DNA from: Bin25 sp026709415
GTDB lineage: Bacteria > Bacteroidota > Bacteroidia > Flavobacteriales > Flavobacteriaceae
Assembly (NCBI GenBank): GCA_965200045.1
Contig: OZ241330.1
Location: 248,001 to 312,000, forward strand
Length of the DNA: 64,000 nucleotides
Reading direction: 5' to 3'
The number at the start of each line of letters is the position of its first letter. Within the stretch, counting starts at the first letter, position 1. Of this stretch, positions 37,691 through 46,335 are shown in pieces. The position numbers were made by a program, and so were the translations under genes. A model generated the notes under the pieces. It saw only the letters and a program-made list of their open reading frames with translations. It searched no databases and was not told the DNA's origin.

Positions 37691-37879
37691 GCACTTGGTG
37701 TTCTCCGTTTGAACAGAGTCGCAACACTCCAAGTTCTTGATGATGATTTTCATGTAGTGAGTCAATCAAAACAAGAGGTATTTGATCTTACTGATGTTGA
37801 TCTCAATAAATGGTTATCAGTAAATGGCCCGCTTGAAAATGAACATTTTAAGTTCTGGCAACGGCTTTTATTTGTATAA
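37691..37879 (+). pseudogene. C-terminal remnant of an unidentified gene
   Basis: A 62-codon frame after a stop reads LGVLRLNRVATLQVLDDDFH, VVSQSKQEVFDLTDVDLNKW, LSVNGPLENEHFKFWQRLLF and ends at TAA 37879. It has protein-like composition but no start, and lies between repeat B and the ypdA-like gene. Origin unknown. Confidence 0.3.
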
Positions 37880-37915
37880 AAAAGTCAGAATTAAAATTGA
37901 AATCAATTTTAGTGT

Positions 37916-38911
37916 TTGACTTTATTTTGCACTGTGTATGATGTTATTGTAATTGGTGGTGGGCCTATTGGTATGGCCTGTGGTATTGAAGCGACCAAAA
38001 AAGGACTATCCTATATCATCATCGAAAAAGGATGTTTGGTCAATTCATTATACAATTACCCACTAAACATGACCTTTTTTTCTACTTCAGACCGCTTGGA
38101 AATAGGTGGTGTGCCTTTTATTTCTCATAATCCCAAGCCCACTCGTTTTGAAGCATTAGAATACTATCGTAGAGTCGCTTCCAATTGGAAGTTAAGTCTC
38201 CATTTGTATGAACAAGTGAATCATATCCTTCCTCTGAATGGAGGTTATACCATCAGTACTTCAAAGCAGAATTATAAGACCCAAAATGTGGTCATTGCCA
38301 CTGGGTTTTACGATTACCCATATCTATTGAATGTACCTGGCGAAGACTTGTCTAAAGTACACCACTACTATAAAGAGCCTCATCCATTTTATACGATGGA
38401 CATTGCAGTCATCGGTTCTGCAAATTCTGCCGTTGATGTGGCGTTAGAGACTTTTCGGAAGGGAGCAAAATCAGTGACGATGATTATTCGTGAGTCTGAA
38501 ATTGGTGAAAATGTCAAGTATTGGGTTCGCCCCGATATTGTCAACCGCATTGAAACAGAAGAAATTATTGCTCATTTTAATTCCACCGTACTAGAAATCA
38601 AACTCAATTCATTGATTTTTCAAACGCCTGATGGTATTAAAGAAATCCCAAATGACTTTGTTTTGGCGATGACGGGTTATAAACCTAACTATCATTTTTT
38701 AGAATCTCTTTCCATTAAAATCAATGACGACCAGTACCGAACGCCTCAATATAATCCGAAAACGATGGAATCCAATATTGAAGGTGTTTTTTTAGCCGGT
38801 GTGGTTTGCGGGGGATTAAAAACGAACAAGTGGTTTATTGAAAATTCCAGAGTTCATGCCCAGTTAATTACAGACGCCATCCAGTCTAAAAACAAGATTA
38901 TAGTCACCTAG
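37916..38911 (+). CDS. ypdA: YpdA-like FAD/NAD(P)-binding oxidoreductase (putative bacillithiol disulfide reductase)
   Basis: The 331-aa protein has two dinucleotide-binding motifs: VIVIGGGPIGMACGIEA (about 10-26, FAD) and AVIGSANSAVDVALE (NADPH). There is no CXXC redox pair, unlike thioredoxin reductase. SLYNYPLNMTFFSTSDRLEIGG and the C-terminal GVFLAGVVCGGLKTNKWFIEN are characteristic of the YpdA/Bdr group, which keeps bacillithiol reduced. TTG 37916 is used as start (MTLFCTVYDVIVIGGG). The thiol substrate in this species is inferred from the family. Confidence 0.88.
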   Translation: MTLFCTVYDVIVIGGGPIGMACGIEATKKGLSYIIIEKGCLVNSLYNYPLNMTFFSTSDRLEIGGVPFISHNPKPTRFEALEYYRRVASNWKLSLHLYEQVNHILPLNGGYTISTSKQNYKTQNVVIATGFYDYPYLLNVPGEDLSKVHHYYKEPHPFYTMDIAVIGSANSAVDVALETFRKGAKSVTMIIRESEIGENVKYWVRPDIVNRIETEEIIAHFNSTVLEIKLNSLIFQTPDGIKEIPNDFVLAMTGYKPNYHFLESLSIKINDDQYRTPQYNPKTMESNIEGVFLAGVVCGGLKTNKWFIENSRVHAQLITDAIQSKNKIIVT

Positions 38912-39036
38912 TTGCCGATATCATATTCCCTCTTCCATTATAGAATCCAAGTTATCTTCCAACCAATGAATATGTTTATTGACATGTTACGTGTGAGAAA
39001 CTTAGCTTTATACGTCACGAATAAAATTCTATTTCG

Positions 39037-39411
39037 GTGCTTCGAACTCTAGTATTTACTTTTTGTGTTTGTTTTACTTGGATGACAAATGCTCAATTAG
39101 AACAATCGAAAGACACCATACGCATTGCCAATGAAGAAATTGAATATGAAATCATTATTATCGATGTTGGTTTCAATAGTTGGATATTGACCAATGCGAA
39201 ACCAAGAAATTTTTATTCACAACAGTACCTCGAAGCCAAAAACAGAATTTTTGTTTCTAGTTGGAATCAAAGAGTTTTGAGTTTTTACAACACCAACTTG
39301 TACGGTTTTCAAATTGATTATGATTTTGGAATCGATTACGGATATGAGGTCAATTATTTGTTGTACAACTACTTTCTCTTTTTCCAACAAAAGTACGACC
39401 AGAAGCTTTAG
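39037..39411 (+). CDS. DUF6146 family secreted protein
   Basis: The 124-aa protein starts at GTG 39037 with a signal peptide (LRTLVFTFCVCFTWMTNAQ). It has the family pattern DTIRIANEEIEYEIIIIDVG, FYSQQYLEAKNRIFVSSWN and DYDFGIDYGYEVNYLLYNYF. It is a small periplasmic or outer-membrane protein of unknown function found in Bacteroidota. It is a lone gene after ypdA. Confidence 0.75.
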   Translation: MLRTLVFTFCVCFTWMTNAQLEQSKDTIRIANEEIEYEIIIIDVGFNSWILTNAKPRNFYSQQYLEAKNRIFVSSWNQRVLSFYNTNLYGFQIDYDFGIDYGYEVNYLLYNYFLFFQQKYDQKL

Positions 39412-39571
39412 TCCCTGAACCACTTTTAAGTTGAATAAGTTACTATGGTGTGTTTTTGGGGCTATGACATAATGACGGTATCCTACAAACAATAGCCAGA
39501 ATCTATCGCTAAGTCAGAAAGACCAATTCTTAGAGTGAATAAAACCTAAAACGATCAAACCCTTAAAAGGA

Positions 39572-40669
39572 TTAATACCTCGTTATGTACTCATCCAAAT
39601 CAACTTTTACCCTTAAATGGTTCCCGTAAGAATAAGGAACAATCCCATCATGTTGAAGTCTTCCCAGCACAATCGCTGGATGAGTGTCGTGTTTTTGCGC
39701 AACTCGACATATTTCATCCGCTGTGATTTTACCTATCCGTTCTTTTTTTATATCCCTTGGCAATAGCCATTTTTTTGCAAAATTATTGGCTTGCATTTCT
39801 TTTTTTGAATCCACGCTTTTTTTATCAAACTTTTCGATAAATACATTTTTCCTGCCGTGAAGTAATATGTGACCTGCTTCATGAAAAAAAGTAAACCAAA
39901 ATTGATCATTGGATTTATATCGGTCGGTTAATTGTATTAAAGGGGATCCCCCTAGCCACCTAGCCACTCCACTAATGGGGGCTTTGGGAAATTTAGGCGT
40001 GTATACAAGTGCTACTCCCGCATCAAAGCAAAGCTTTTTCAAAGTTTTAGGAAAATCTTCGGGATGTGTTTTAACCAATTTTTGGGCTTCTTTCAATACC
40101 TCTTTAAATTTTTTTCGATCAAATGATTGTAAATTCATCTTTCTCATTTCAATTTCTCCTATTCTCAAAAATGCGGCTATACTTCCCACAGAAACATCGT
40201 AGGCCTCACTTTTTCTAAAATTGGTGGAACGATACTGATTTGCGTATAGCATTTTCCATTGTTTGTTATTGGCAACTCCATAAAACTTAAAACTTTCCTC
40301 AACCATTTCTGAACCAATTCTTGTTGTTTTTAAGTAGCCGAGGTTTTTTAACTCTTTCAATGGCTGCAATTTGAGCCATTCGATGAATCTTTCTAACTTT
40401 AGTTGTTGGTGAATCGCCAATAACTTTTTCCGATATAACATTTCTCTGTTGAGCCAAAATTCCGAATCAGTCCCAAGAACTTTCTCTAATCTAAGAGCTG
40501 TATCGTATGTGATTGGTTTCTTTGCTGAAATTAGATCATTAACCTTTGCGGGAGTCTTTCCCATTCTTTTTGCGAGTTCAACTTGACTCATTTTCAGATA
40601 CTCAATAACTTCAAGAAGAGTATCTCCTGGTTTTGAAAGCATTTCTAGTTCCTCTTGTAGTTTACTCAT
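39572..40669 (-). CDS. HTH-ImmA/IrrE metallopeptidase fusion (HigA-like antitoxin/regulator)
   Basis: The 365-aa protein joins an N-terminal Xre-type HTH of HigA kind (about 18-66: LLEVIEYLKMSQVELAKRMG, KTPAKVNDLISAKKPITYDT, GTDSEFWLNRE) to a C-terminal COG2856 (ImmA/IrrE) metallopeptidase with HEAGH zinc motif (H263, E264, H267). Proteins of this kind serve as antitoxin or self-cleaving regulator. It follows a HigB-like toxin gene with 12 bases between them, the standard toxin-first HigBA order. The protein looks intact, while the toxin gene is damaged. Confidence 0.88.
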   Translation of the reverse strand: MSKLQEELEMLSKPGDTLLEVIEYLKMSQVELAKRMGKTPAKVNDLISAKKPITYDTALRLEKVLGTDSEFWLNREMLYRKKLLAIHQQLKLERFIEWLKLQPLKELKNLGYLKTTRIGSEMVEESFKFYGVANNKQWKMLYANQYRSTNFRKSEAYDVSVGSIAAFLRIGEIEMRKMNLQSFDRKKFKEVLKEAQKLVKTHPEDFPKTLKKLCFDAGVALVYTPKFPKAPISGVARWLGGSPLIQLTDRYKSNDQFWFTFFHEAGHILLHGRKNVFIEKFDKKSVDSKKEMQANNFAKKWLLPRDIKKERIGKITADEICRVAQKHDTHPAIVLGRLQHDGIVPYSYGNHLRVKVDLDEYITRY

Positions 40670-40681
40670 AGTTTTAATTTT

Positions 40682-41016
40682 TTAGTGATAATCAACAATT
40701 TCTATAACACATATGTCAGTTACAGCTTTAGTGTCTAAAACTCCATCTTCGTTTATAGGTAACGGATGATGATCTAGTTCAAAAATTAATCTATAATTTG
40801 CTGATATTTTAATGGCCCATTCTTCTTGCCGATCCCCTCTTAGCTTATGGCAATTCAAAGAAGGGAAATCAATCATCTCGGCCAAATGAGGAAAAGATCT
40901 CAAATCATCCATCCTTTGAGATATTCTTTTGGCCATGTTTCCATAAAATTCTTTTTGATTTCATCACCGCTGCTCAGCTACTTTTTAAGTTTCTTTCTCT
41001 TATAACTAATGTTCAT
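40682..41016 (-). pseudogene. HigB/RelE-type toxin gene, 5' end inactivated
   Basis: The downstream 84 codons (MAKRISQRMDDLRSFPHLAE ... CHKLRGDRQEEWAIKISANY, RLIFELDHH) are a HigB-like RelE toxin missing its first quarter. Upstream, ATG 41016 begins MNISYKRKKLKK, the expected toxin N-terminus. It is interrupted by TAG at 40980-40978, followed by LSSGDEIKKNF, and then by a one-base deletion in a T run near 40945 that shifts frame into YGNMAKRIS. Restoring both gives about 111 residues, the normal size. An internal ATG (40936) could still give a truncated 84-aa product. Confidence 0.75.
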
Positions 41017-41162
41017 TAAAAAATTAATTACCTTCTAATGGTAACTATTTCACAAAAATAAATAAACTTATCTTATTGAACACTAATGCTCCATTCCCTA
41101 CTGCAACGAAAATCAGCATAGATTTAAAGCTGTGGAAATATGCTTCGAGAAAAAAATAAAAG

Positions 41163-42428
41163 CTATTCCTTTGGGACTATTCGAACAACGCCCAAAGATT
41201 CTACACCAACATAGATATACCCATCCAAACCTTGCTCAATACTTCGAACACGCCCAATGTTATTGAGTTCCCTATGGGTGGCGATGACCTTATTGTTTTC
41301 TATGACCAATCTTTCGAGATATGAAAACTTTAAGGAACCCACCAAAAAGTGGTTTTTCCAGTGACCATATCTTTCAGAAGTAACCATTTCAAATCCACTG
41401 GGAGCAATAGACGGCGTCCAATGATGAAGTGGTTGCTCCATACCATCCATGTGAGTTAAGTTGGTTATCGTTGAACCATTATAATTTTTTCCGTAAGTAA
41501 TTTTTGGCCAACCATAGTTATTTCCGGCTTCAATAATATTGATTTCATCACCACCTCGAGGCCCATGTTCATGAATCCATATGTCATCTGTTAAGGGATT
41601 TAACAACATCCCTTGAGGGTTTCGATGACCATACGAGAATATGGAAGGATTGGCATTTTCATGATTGACAAACGGATTGTCACCAGGGATTGACCCGTCC
41701 CGATTAAATCGATGAACTTTACCTCCATCCCGATTTAAGCTTTGGGGATTGACATCTCTCTGTCCTCGATCACCAATGGTTAAGTAAAGATATCCTTCAC
41801 TATCAAACGCAATTCGAGAGCCAAAATGAACCTCTCTTGTTGTGTTTTCTTTTCCTCTAAAAAGTTGTTTCACATTGGATAGTTGCTTGGATTCTAAATC
41901 GATTCGTGCGGAATAAAGCGCTGTGTTTCCTCCGTTTTCATTTTCCGGACTGAAGCTAAGGCTAAAATAAATTAGTTGATTTTCAGAAAAATTCGGATCG
42001 ACTTCGATATCCAAAAGCCCCCCTTGGCCGATATGATAAATTAGGGGCAAACCACCTATAGAGAATTTCTTTTCATTTTCAACATAATAAAGTGTGCCCG
42101 ACTTTTCAGTGACTAAAAATTCATTTTCTGAAATAAAGGCCATACCCCAAGGAATGTCAATGCCATCCACAACCAATTGGTGTGTATAACTTTGGTTTGA
42201 AGAGGGCGTGTTGTCTTGGGTTTCTGATTTTGACTCATCAGTTGCACTGGGGTCAGGATTCGGATTAGATGGTGGCGTAGTCTCTTCTGATTTCGACTCA
42301 CTAGTCGCACTGGGGGTCGGATTCGGGTCAGGTGGTGGAGTAACTACCGTAGACTCTTCATCTTTATCACTACAAGACATCAATACCAATACAATGGCCA
42401 TCAGTAAATAGTATAATGGGGGTTTCAA
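41163..42428 (-). CDS. PQQ-type soluble sugar dehydrogenase lipoprotein (glucose/sorbosone dehydrogenase family)
   Basis: The 421-aa protein is a lipoprotein (LVLMSC, C19) with a Pro/Ser/Glu-rich linker of two near-identical units (NPTPSATSESKSEE and NPDPSATDESKSET, about 35-72). A six-bladed GSDH propeller follows: IPWGMAFISENEFLVTEKSG, GQGGLLDIEVDPNF, SRIAFDSEGYLYLTIGDRG, FSYGHRNPQGM and IHEHGPRGGDEINII. Members oxidise aldoses with PQQ at the cell surface. No PQQ synthesis genes are in the window. Monocistronic and on the minus strand. Confidence 0.88.
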   Translation of the reverse strand: MKPPLYYLLMAIVLVLMSCSDKDEESTVVTPPPDPNPTPSATSESKSEETTPPSNPNPDPSATDESKSETQDNTPSSNQSYTHQLVVDGIDIPWGMAFISENEFLVTEKSGTLYYVENEKKFSIGGLPLIYHIGQGGLLDIEVDPNFSENQLIYFSLSFSPENENGGNTALYSARIDLESKQLSNVKQLFRGKENTTREVHFGSRIAFDSEGYLYLTIGDRGQRDVNPQSLNRDGGKVHRFNRDGSIPGDNPFVNHENANPSIFSYGHRNPQGMLLNPLTDDIWIHEHGPRGGDEINIIEAGNNYGWPKITYGKNYNGSTITNLTHMDGMEQPLHHWTPSIAPSGFEMVTSERYGHWKNHFLVGSLKFSYLERLVIENNKVIATHRELNNIGRVRSIEQGLDGYIYVGVESLGVVRIVPKE

Positions 42429-42602
42429 CGAATTATTTTGACTGTGAAATTACAATATGATTCTTGATAGAACAAATATCCCCATGATATTTGATAATTA
42501 TTCTTGATTAAAACAGATTTAATTTAAAATAACTGGTCTCCACTGAAAATTAAACCCAACCTAAAGCCTTTCAAGAGTTCATTTAAACAACATAATCTGT
42601 AA

Positions 42603-44414
42603 TCATTGGGTGTAGATAATTTCCAATTCTACTTTTTTGTTTTGTAAAGAACTCTCTGGATTAGAACCCACCAAAACAACACCCAAAGGATTAATGATGG
42701 CCGATTGGGGATAGTCAATGGGTTGGGGTTGATCATTTAATTTAAGGGCTTGACTAATGGCTAAATTGTTGATGTCCGAAATGGCAACCAACCCTAATTC
42801 AACATTTTGGGCATCATTTCTAAGTATATTGAAAATGTGATCGGTGATACGAAATTTAAATAAGACCGGGTTATCTTGTTCATCCAATTCCAAAATACCT
42901 CCAAATCTTTCTTTATCCGGGTCTGGATTATTGGTGTTTTGATTATTTTGAAATTCACCATAATCACTCAATGGCCTACCCGTGTTGTAGTCATAGAGAT
43001 ATAACCTTCTGGCTAAGAATGATTCTTTAGGAATTGATGGATCTACATGAAACACGATATTGGCTTCGTTAATCAACCAAAGATTGGCTCTTAATTCCTG
43101 GAGTGTTTGATTGAGTTGGTCATCCGTTTGGGTTTCAAAAAGTCTTAATGCTCCATAAAATTGTCCGCCTTGAATGTAAATTTTGTCGGCAGGGACGCCC
43201 TCTTTTGAACTGTTGACCCGTTTTGTGATTTGATCATCAATCGGTTGATTTTCCAGTATATTTAATCTTAGACCATTGACATTGATGATAAATTGTGATT
43301 TTTCAACCATGGTTTGAGCGTTATCATCAGAGTCTATTTTATCGTATTGATAATGGATTCGAATGAGAGCTCTATTCATGTCAAGAATCATATAGAGATC
43401 ATCAGAAAACGAATCAGCATCGGCTTGGATGATAATCCCTTTGAAATATTCACGGAACCGGCCCGTCGATTCTAATTCTGAACTCCCCTCTTTGGATAAA
43501 ATGTGGTTTTGAAAAAAAGTGGGGTCTAAGGGGATTCGTATTCTAGGTGTTAGTCGAGTTTCTGCTCTTGTGGTCTCATCGACATCTGTCGTGTTCGGAT
43601 CATCTGATTCATAATTGATTCTGATTTCTTCAAAATCTAAAGTCACTGGCTCATCGGCCAATAATTCCCCAACAAACCCTTGTTTGTAGGGATCTTGGTT
43701 GGTATAATAAATTTCTTGTGATTCAAAATTGTCGGTTGGATCCAATTCATTGAGATAATAAGTGAGTTCATGAACTTTTAAATTAAAGGTCGCAAACCGA
43801 TTCCCATAAATTGAATCAATGGTATAAACTTGGTTTTCTGCATCATAAGCGGCATTGTCCGTGTCTATATCGTCGTTGATGCCATCCCCATCACTATCCT
43901 CTGATAGAGGATTGGTATTGTTTTGCCTTTCCATAATATCCGTAACCCTATCCCTATCGGAATCGCTATTTGGATCATTGGGATTGACATCTCTAGAGTC
44001 GATCACGCCATCCCCATCCGTGTCTTGTTGATTTGTAAAAAAAGGGAGCTCTAAAAACACTTGCGTCACCCGTTCATTTTCTTGTATTACATTATCCTCA
44101 TCTTGCGTGTCTTCCGACAGTTGTGTATGCTCACCAAAACGAGGGCCATTGGCAATCGTTAAAGCCGATATGATTTTTGCAGAGCTTCTACCAAAAATCG
44201 GATGATCTATTTTCCCAAGTTGTGCTGTTGGAAGGCCATTGGCCTGAACGGCTAGATTTTTTCTTTGAAAGGTATACACCGGAAACCGTTGTTTTCCTGA
44301 AATAAGTTTCTGCCCTTCGAATAAAGATTTCCCCACTGGATGATATTCTCTCTCACATCCCATCAAAACACTAAACGCTGTGGCACAACAAATGAATCTA
44401 AAGACCGGCTTCAC
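42603..44414 (-). CDS. DUF4270 lipoprotein with inserted calcium-binding type 3 repeats
   Basis: The 603-aa protein has a lipoprotein signal (FSVLMGC, C20) and DUF4270 features: PVGKSLFEGQKLISGKQRFP, NGLPTAQLGKIDHPIFGRSSA and a long beta-rich body ending with NKKVELEIIYTQ. Between about residues 130 and 190 sit aspartate-rich thrombospondin type 3-like repeats (DTDGDGVIDSRD, SDSDRDRVTD, SEDSDGDGINDDIDTD) that should bind calcium. It lies 15 bases after the starch-synthase-like gene, an association known in flavobacteria. The function of DUF4270 is unknown. Confidence 0.85.
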   Translation of the reverse strand: MKPVFRFICCATAFSVLMGCEREYHPVGKSLFEGQKLISGKQRFPVYTFQRKNLAVQANGLPTAQLGKIDHPIFGRSSAKIISALTIANGPRFGEHTQLSEDTQDEDNVIQENERVTQVFLELPFFTNQQDTDGDGVIDSRDVNPNDPNSDSDRDRVTDIMERQNNTNPLSEDSDGDGINDDIDTDNAAYDAENQVYTIDSIYGNRFATFNLKVHELTYYLNELDPTDNFESQEIYYTNQDPYKQGFVGELLADEPVTLDFEEIRINYESDDPNTTDVDETTRAETRLTPRIRIPLDPTFFQNHILSKEGSSELESTGRFREYFKGIIIQADADSFSDDLYMILDMNRALIRIHYQYDKIDSDDNAQTMVEKSQFIINVNGLRLNILENQPIDDQITKRVNSSKEGVPADKIYIQGGQFYGALRLFETQTDDQLNQTLQELRANLWLINEANIVFHVDPSIPKESFLARRLYLYDYNTGRPLSDYGEFQNNQNTNNPDPDKERFGGILELDEQDNPVLFKFRITDHIFNILRNDAQNVELGLVAISDINNLAISQALKLNDQPQPIDYPQSAIINPLGVVLVGSNPESSLQNKKVELEIIYTQ

Positions 44415-44429
44415 TTATTTGAGTAAACT

Positions 44430-45254
44430 TTATGAAAATTCGCGATTGAAAAAATCGATAACGCGTTGGTCTTGACTCGATTCTTCAGAAGTTAAATGTG
44501 GTTTTTTTTCTGTTTTTATCTGTTTTATTAACTGTGGATCAATGTCCTGCTCGGCAACGATAACACCATCGGAATACCTGATGCCTATGGACAATAATTT
44601 GAAGGCGTCAACAAGAGATGAATTGTTCAAACCAACATCAAAAATTTGATCATACTCTAGTTTCTCATTAAATTGTTTATTCAAAAGACCAGAAAAAACG
44701 TCTTGATATAATGAACTGATAATTTTGCTGTTTTTGAATAGCAAATCATCTTTGTATTTGGTTTTGAGGTACAATGGAAACAAAGAAGTGAACCAGCCAT
44801 GCAAGTGAATATAATTAGGGACCCAATTCAACTTTTTTACGGTTTCAATAACGCCTTTGGTAAAAAATATCATGCGCTCATCATTATCAGAAAAATACTT
44901 TCCAGAGGAGTCTTTAAGATAGCCTTTTCGCTTAAAGTAGTCGTCGCTGTCGATAAAGTATACTTGCATGCGAAGCTTGGGAATCGAAGCAACTTTAATA
45001 TACAAAGGATAATCGTAATTGTTAATGACCAAATTAATCCCAGAAAGTCTGATGACTTCATGCAACTGATGCCTTCTTTCATTAATGGAACCGTATCGAG
45101 GGATAAATATTCGCGTTTGACCACCCGCTTGATTAATGCTTTTACCCAATTCAAAAGCCTTGACCGCCGAAATGGATTGTGGCATATAAGGCACGACATC
45201 CGATGAAACTATCAGTATTTTTTTACCTTTTAAAACCTTAACTTTTGCACACAT
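44430..45254 (-). CDS. Starch/glycogen synthase N-terminal-domain protein (GT5-like)
   Basis: From ATG 45254 the 274-aa protein begins MCAKVKVLKGKKILIVSSDVVPYMP. It continues with the GT5 N-terminal Rossmann domain (LGKSINQAGGQTRIFIPRYG, NYIHLHGWFTSLFPLYLK). The C-terminal GT-B half with the nucleotide-binding site is absent, so a normal glycogen synthase reaction is doubtful. A longer frame reaches 45350, but its first 32 residues overlap divergent panC. The -7 element at 45264-45271 also supports the shorter start. In flavobacteria this gene is typically divergent from panC and upstream of DUF4270, as here. Confidence 0.85.
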   Translation of the reverse strand: MCAKVKVLKGKKILIVSSDVVPYMPQSISAVKAFELGKSINQAGGQTRIFIPRYGSINERRHQLHEVIRLSGINLVINNYDYPLYIKVASIPKLRMQVYFIDSDDYFKRKGYLKDSSGKYFSDNDERMIFFTKGVIETVKKLNWVPNYIHLHGWFTSLFPLYLKTKYKDDLLFKNSKIISSLYQDVFSGLLNKQFNEKLEYDQIFDVGLNNSSLVDAFKLLSIGIRYSDGVIVAEQDIDPQLIKQIKTEKKPHLTSEESSQDQRVIDFFNREFS

Positions 45255-45263
45255 TACGACTGG

Positions 45264-45271
45264 CAAAATTA
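45264..45271 (-). promoter_or_regulatory. Putative -7 promoter element of the starch-synthase-like gene
   Basis: On the minus strand TAATTTTG (45271-45264) fits TANNTTTG and ends nine bases before the ATG at 45254, implying a leaderless or nearly leaderless transcript. It also argues against the upstream start at 45350. Confidence 0.4.
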
Positions 45272-45321
45272 AAAAAACAATAAGACTTTGATTAGAGGAT
45301 ACTAAATTGGCTGTCGATTTT

Positions 45322-46176
45322 ATGCCAACTGTGCATCCTATAGTCACCAAAAAAAAAATACGTTTTGAAATTCAAAACATATCGCCTTCAAGTCTAGGGT
45401 TGGTTCCGACTATGGGAGCTTTACACAAGGGACACTTAAGTTTGATTGATCAATCAACCATCGAAAATGAATTAACGGTTGTGAGTCTTTTTGTCAACCC
45501 GACTCAGTTCAATAATGATGAAGATTTAAAACATTATCCCAATACTATGGACCAAGATTTAATCAAATTGATGGCTTATGGCAAAAAGTTGCTAGTTTTT
45601 ACCCCCACAACTAACGAAATCTATGGTTCAGGCATCACAGCAAAAAAATTTGATTTGATGGGTTTAGATCAATCCATGGAAGGAAAATCAAGACCCAATC
45701 ACTTTCAGGGGGTAGCCACCGTCATTCAAATACTGATGGATATCATTCAACCTAACAAGATGTATTTGGGGGAAAAAGATTTTCAACAACTACAGATTAT
45801 TCGTTTGATAAAACAACAACTGCAATGGAACGCCAAAATAATTGCTTGTCCTACCATCCGAGAATCTGATGGTCTAGCCATGAGTTCTCGAAACATTAAA
45901 TTGTCCCAGGATTTGAGAATACAATCTCAAAGTATTTATCGATCTCTATTATACGCTAAAAAAGCGATTGAAACATGCCCTATTCATCTCATTAAAAGGG
46001 AAGTGACAAAAACAATCAACCAATTACCAAATTTAAAATTGGATTATTTTGAAATTGTAGAGCCCAAGACCTTAACCCCCATTTCAAAAGCACAAAAAGG
46101 TCAATCGTATAGAGGTTGTATAGCTGTATATGCTCGTCATATAAGATTGATCGACAACATTGAAATCCACTATTAA
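45322..46176 (+). CDS. panC: Pantoate--beta-alanine ligase
   Basis: PanC joins pantoate and beta-alanine with ATP to make pantothenate. The protein shows LGLVPTMGALHKGHLSLI (HIGH-type site), SLFVNPTQFNNDEDLKHYP, YLGEKDFQQLQIIRLI and the KMSKS-like SDGLAMSSRN. The ATG at 45322 (MPTVHPIVTKKKI) is preferred. A TTG five codons earlier is possible. panD, which I recall next to panC in many flavobacteria, is not found downstream. Confidence 0.95.
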   Translation: MPTVHPIVTKKKIRFEIQNISPSSLGLVPTMGALHKGHLSLIDQSTIENELTVVSLFVNPTQFNNDEDLKHYPNTMDQDLIKLMAYGKKLLVFTPTTNEIYGSGITAKKFDLMGLDQSMEGKSRPNHFQGVATVIQILMDIIQPNKMYLGEKDFQQLQIIRLIKQQLQWNAKIIACPTIRESDGLAMSSRNIKLSQDLRIQSQSIYRSLLYAKKAIETCPIHLIKREVTKTINQLPNLKLDYFEIVEPKTLTPISKAQKGQSYRGCIAVYARHIRLIDNIEIHY

Positions 46177-46335
46177 ACCGTCATGCCCTTTGCCTATAAT
46201 GATATCTTTGTCTTGTTAAACGATTTGTATTTGTTCATTGGAAAATCCCAATCGGCTTGGCTCAAGCCAATGTCTTCTCTAGACCAAGTTGCCTTATAGA
46301 ATTCACTACGTTCTTTAAATAACCCCAACTCTGCA

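Larger units (their letters stand above)
37194..37915. other. Intergenic region with repeat and debris after the sulfatase pair
   Basis: It contains repeat copy B and an open fragment (37691-37879). On the minus strand an 87-codon frame exists at 37506-37769, but its composition does not look protein-like. No intact gene is supported. Confidence 0.35.

Noticed and set aside
37506..37769. 87-codon minus-strand frame after the sulfatases
   Set aside because: Composition is not protein-like. It overlaps repeat B and a plus-strand remnant that reads better.
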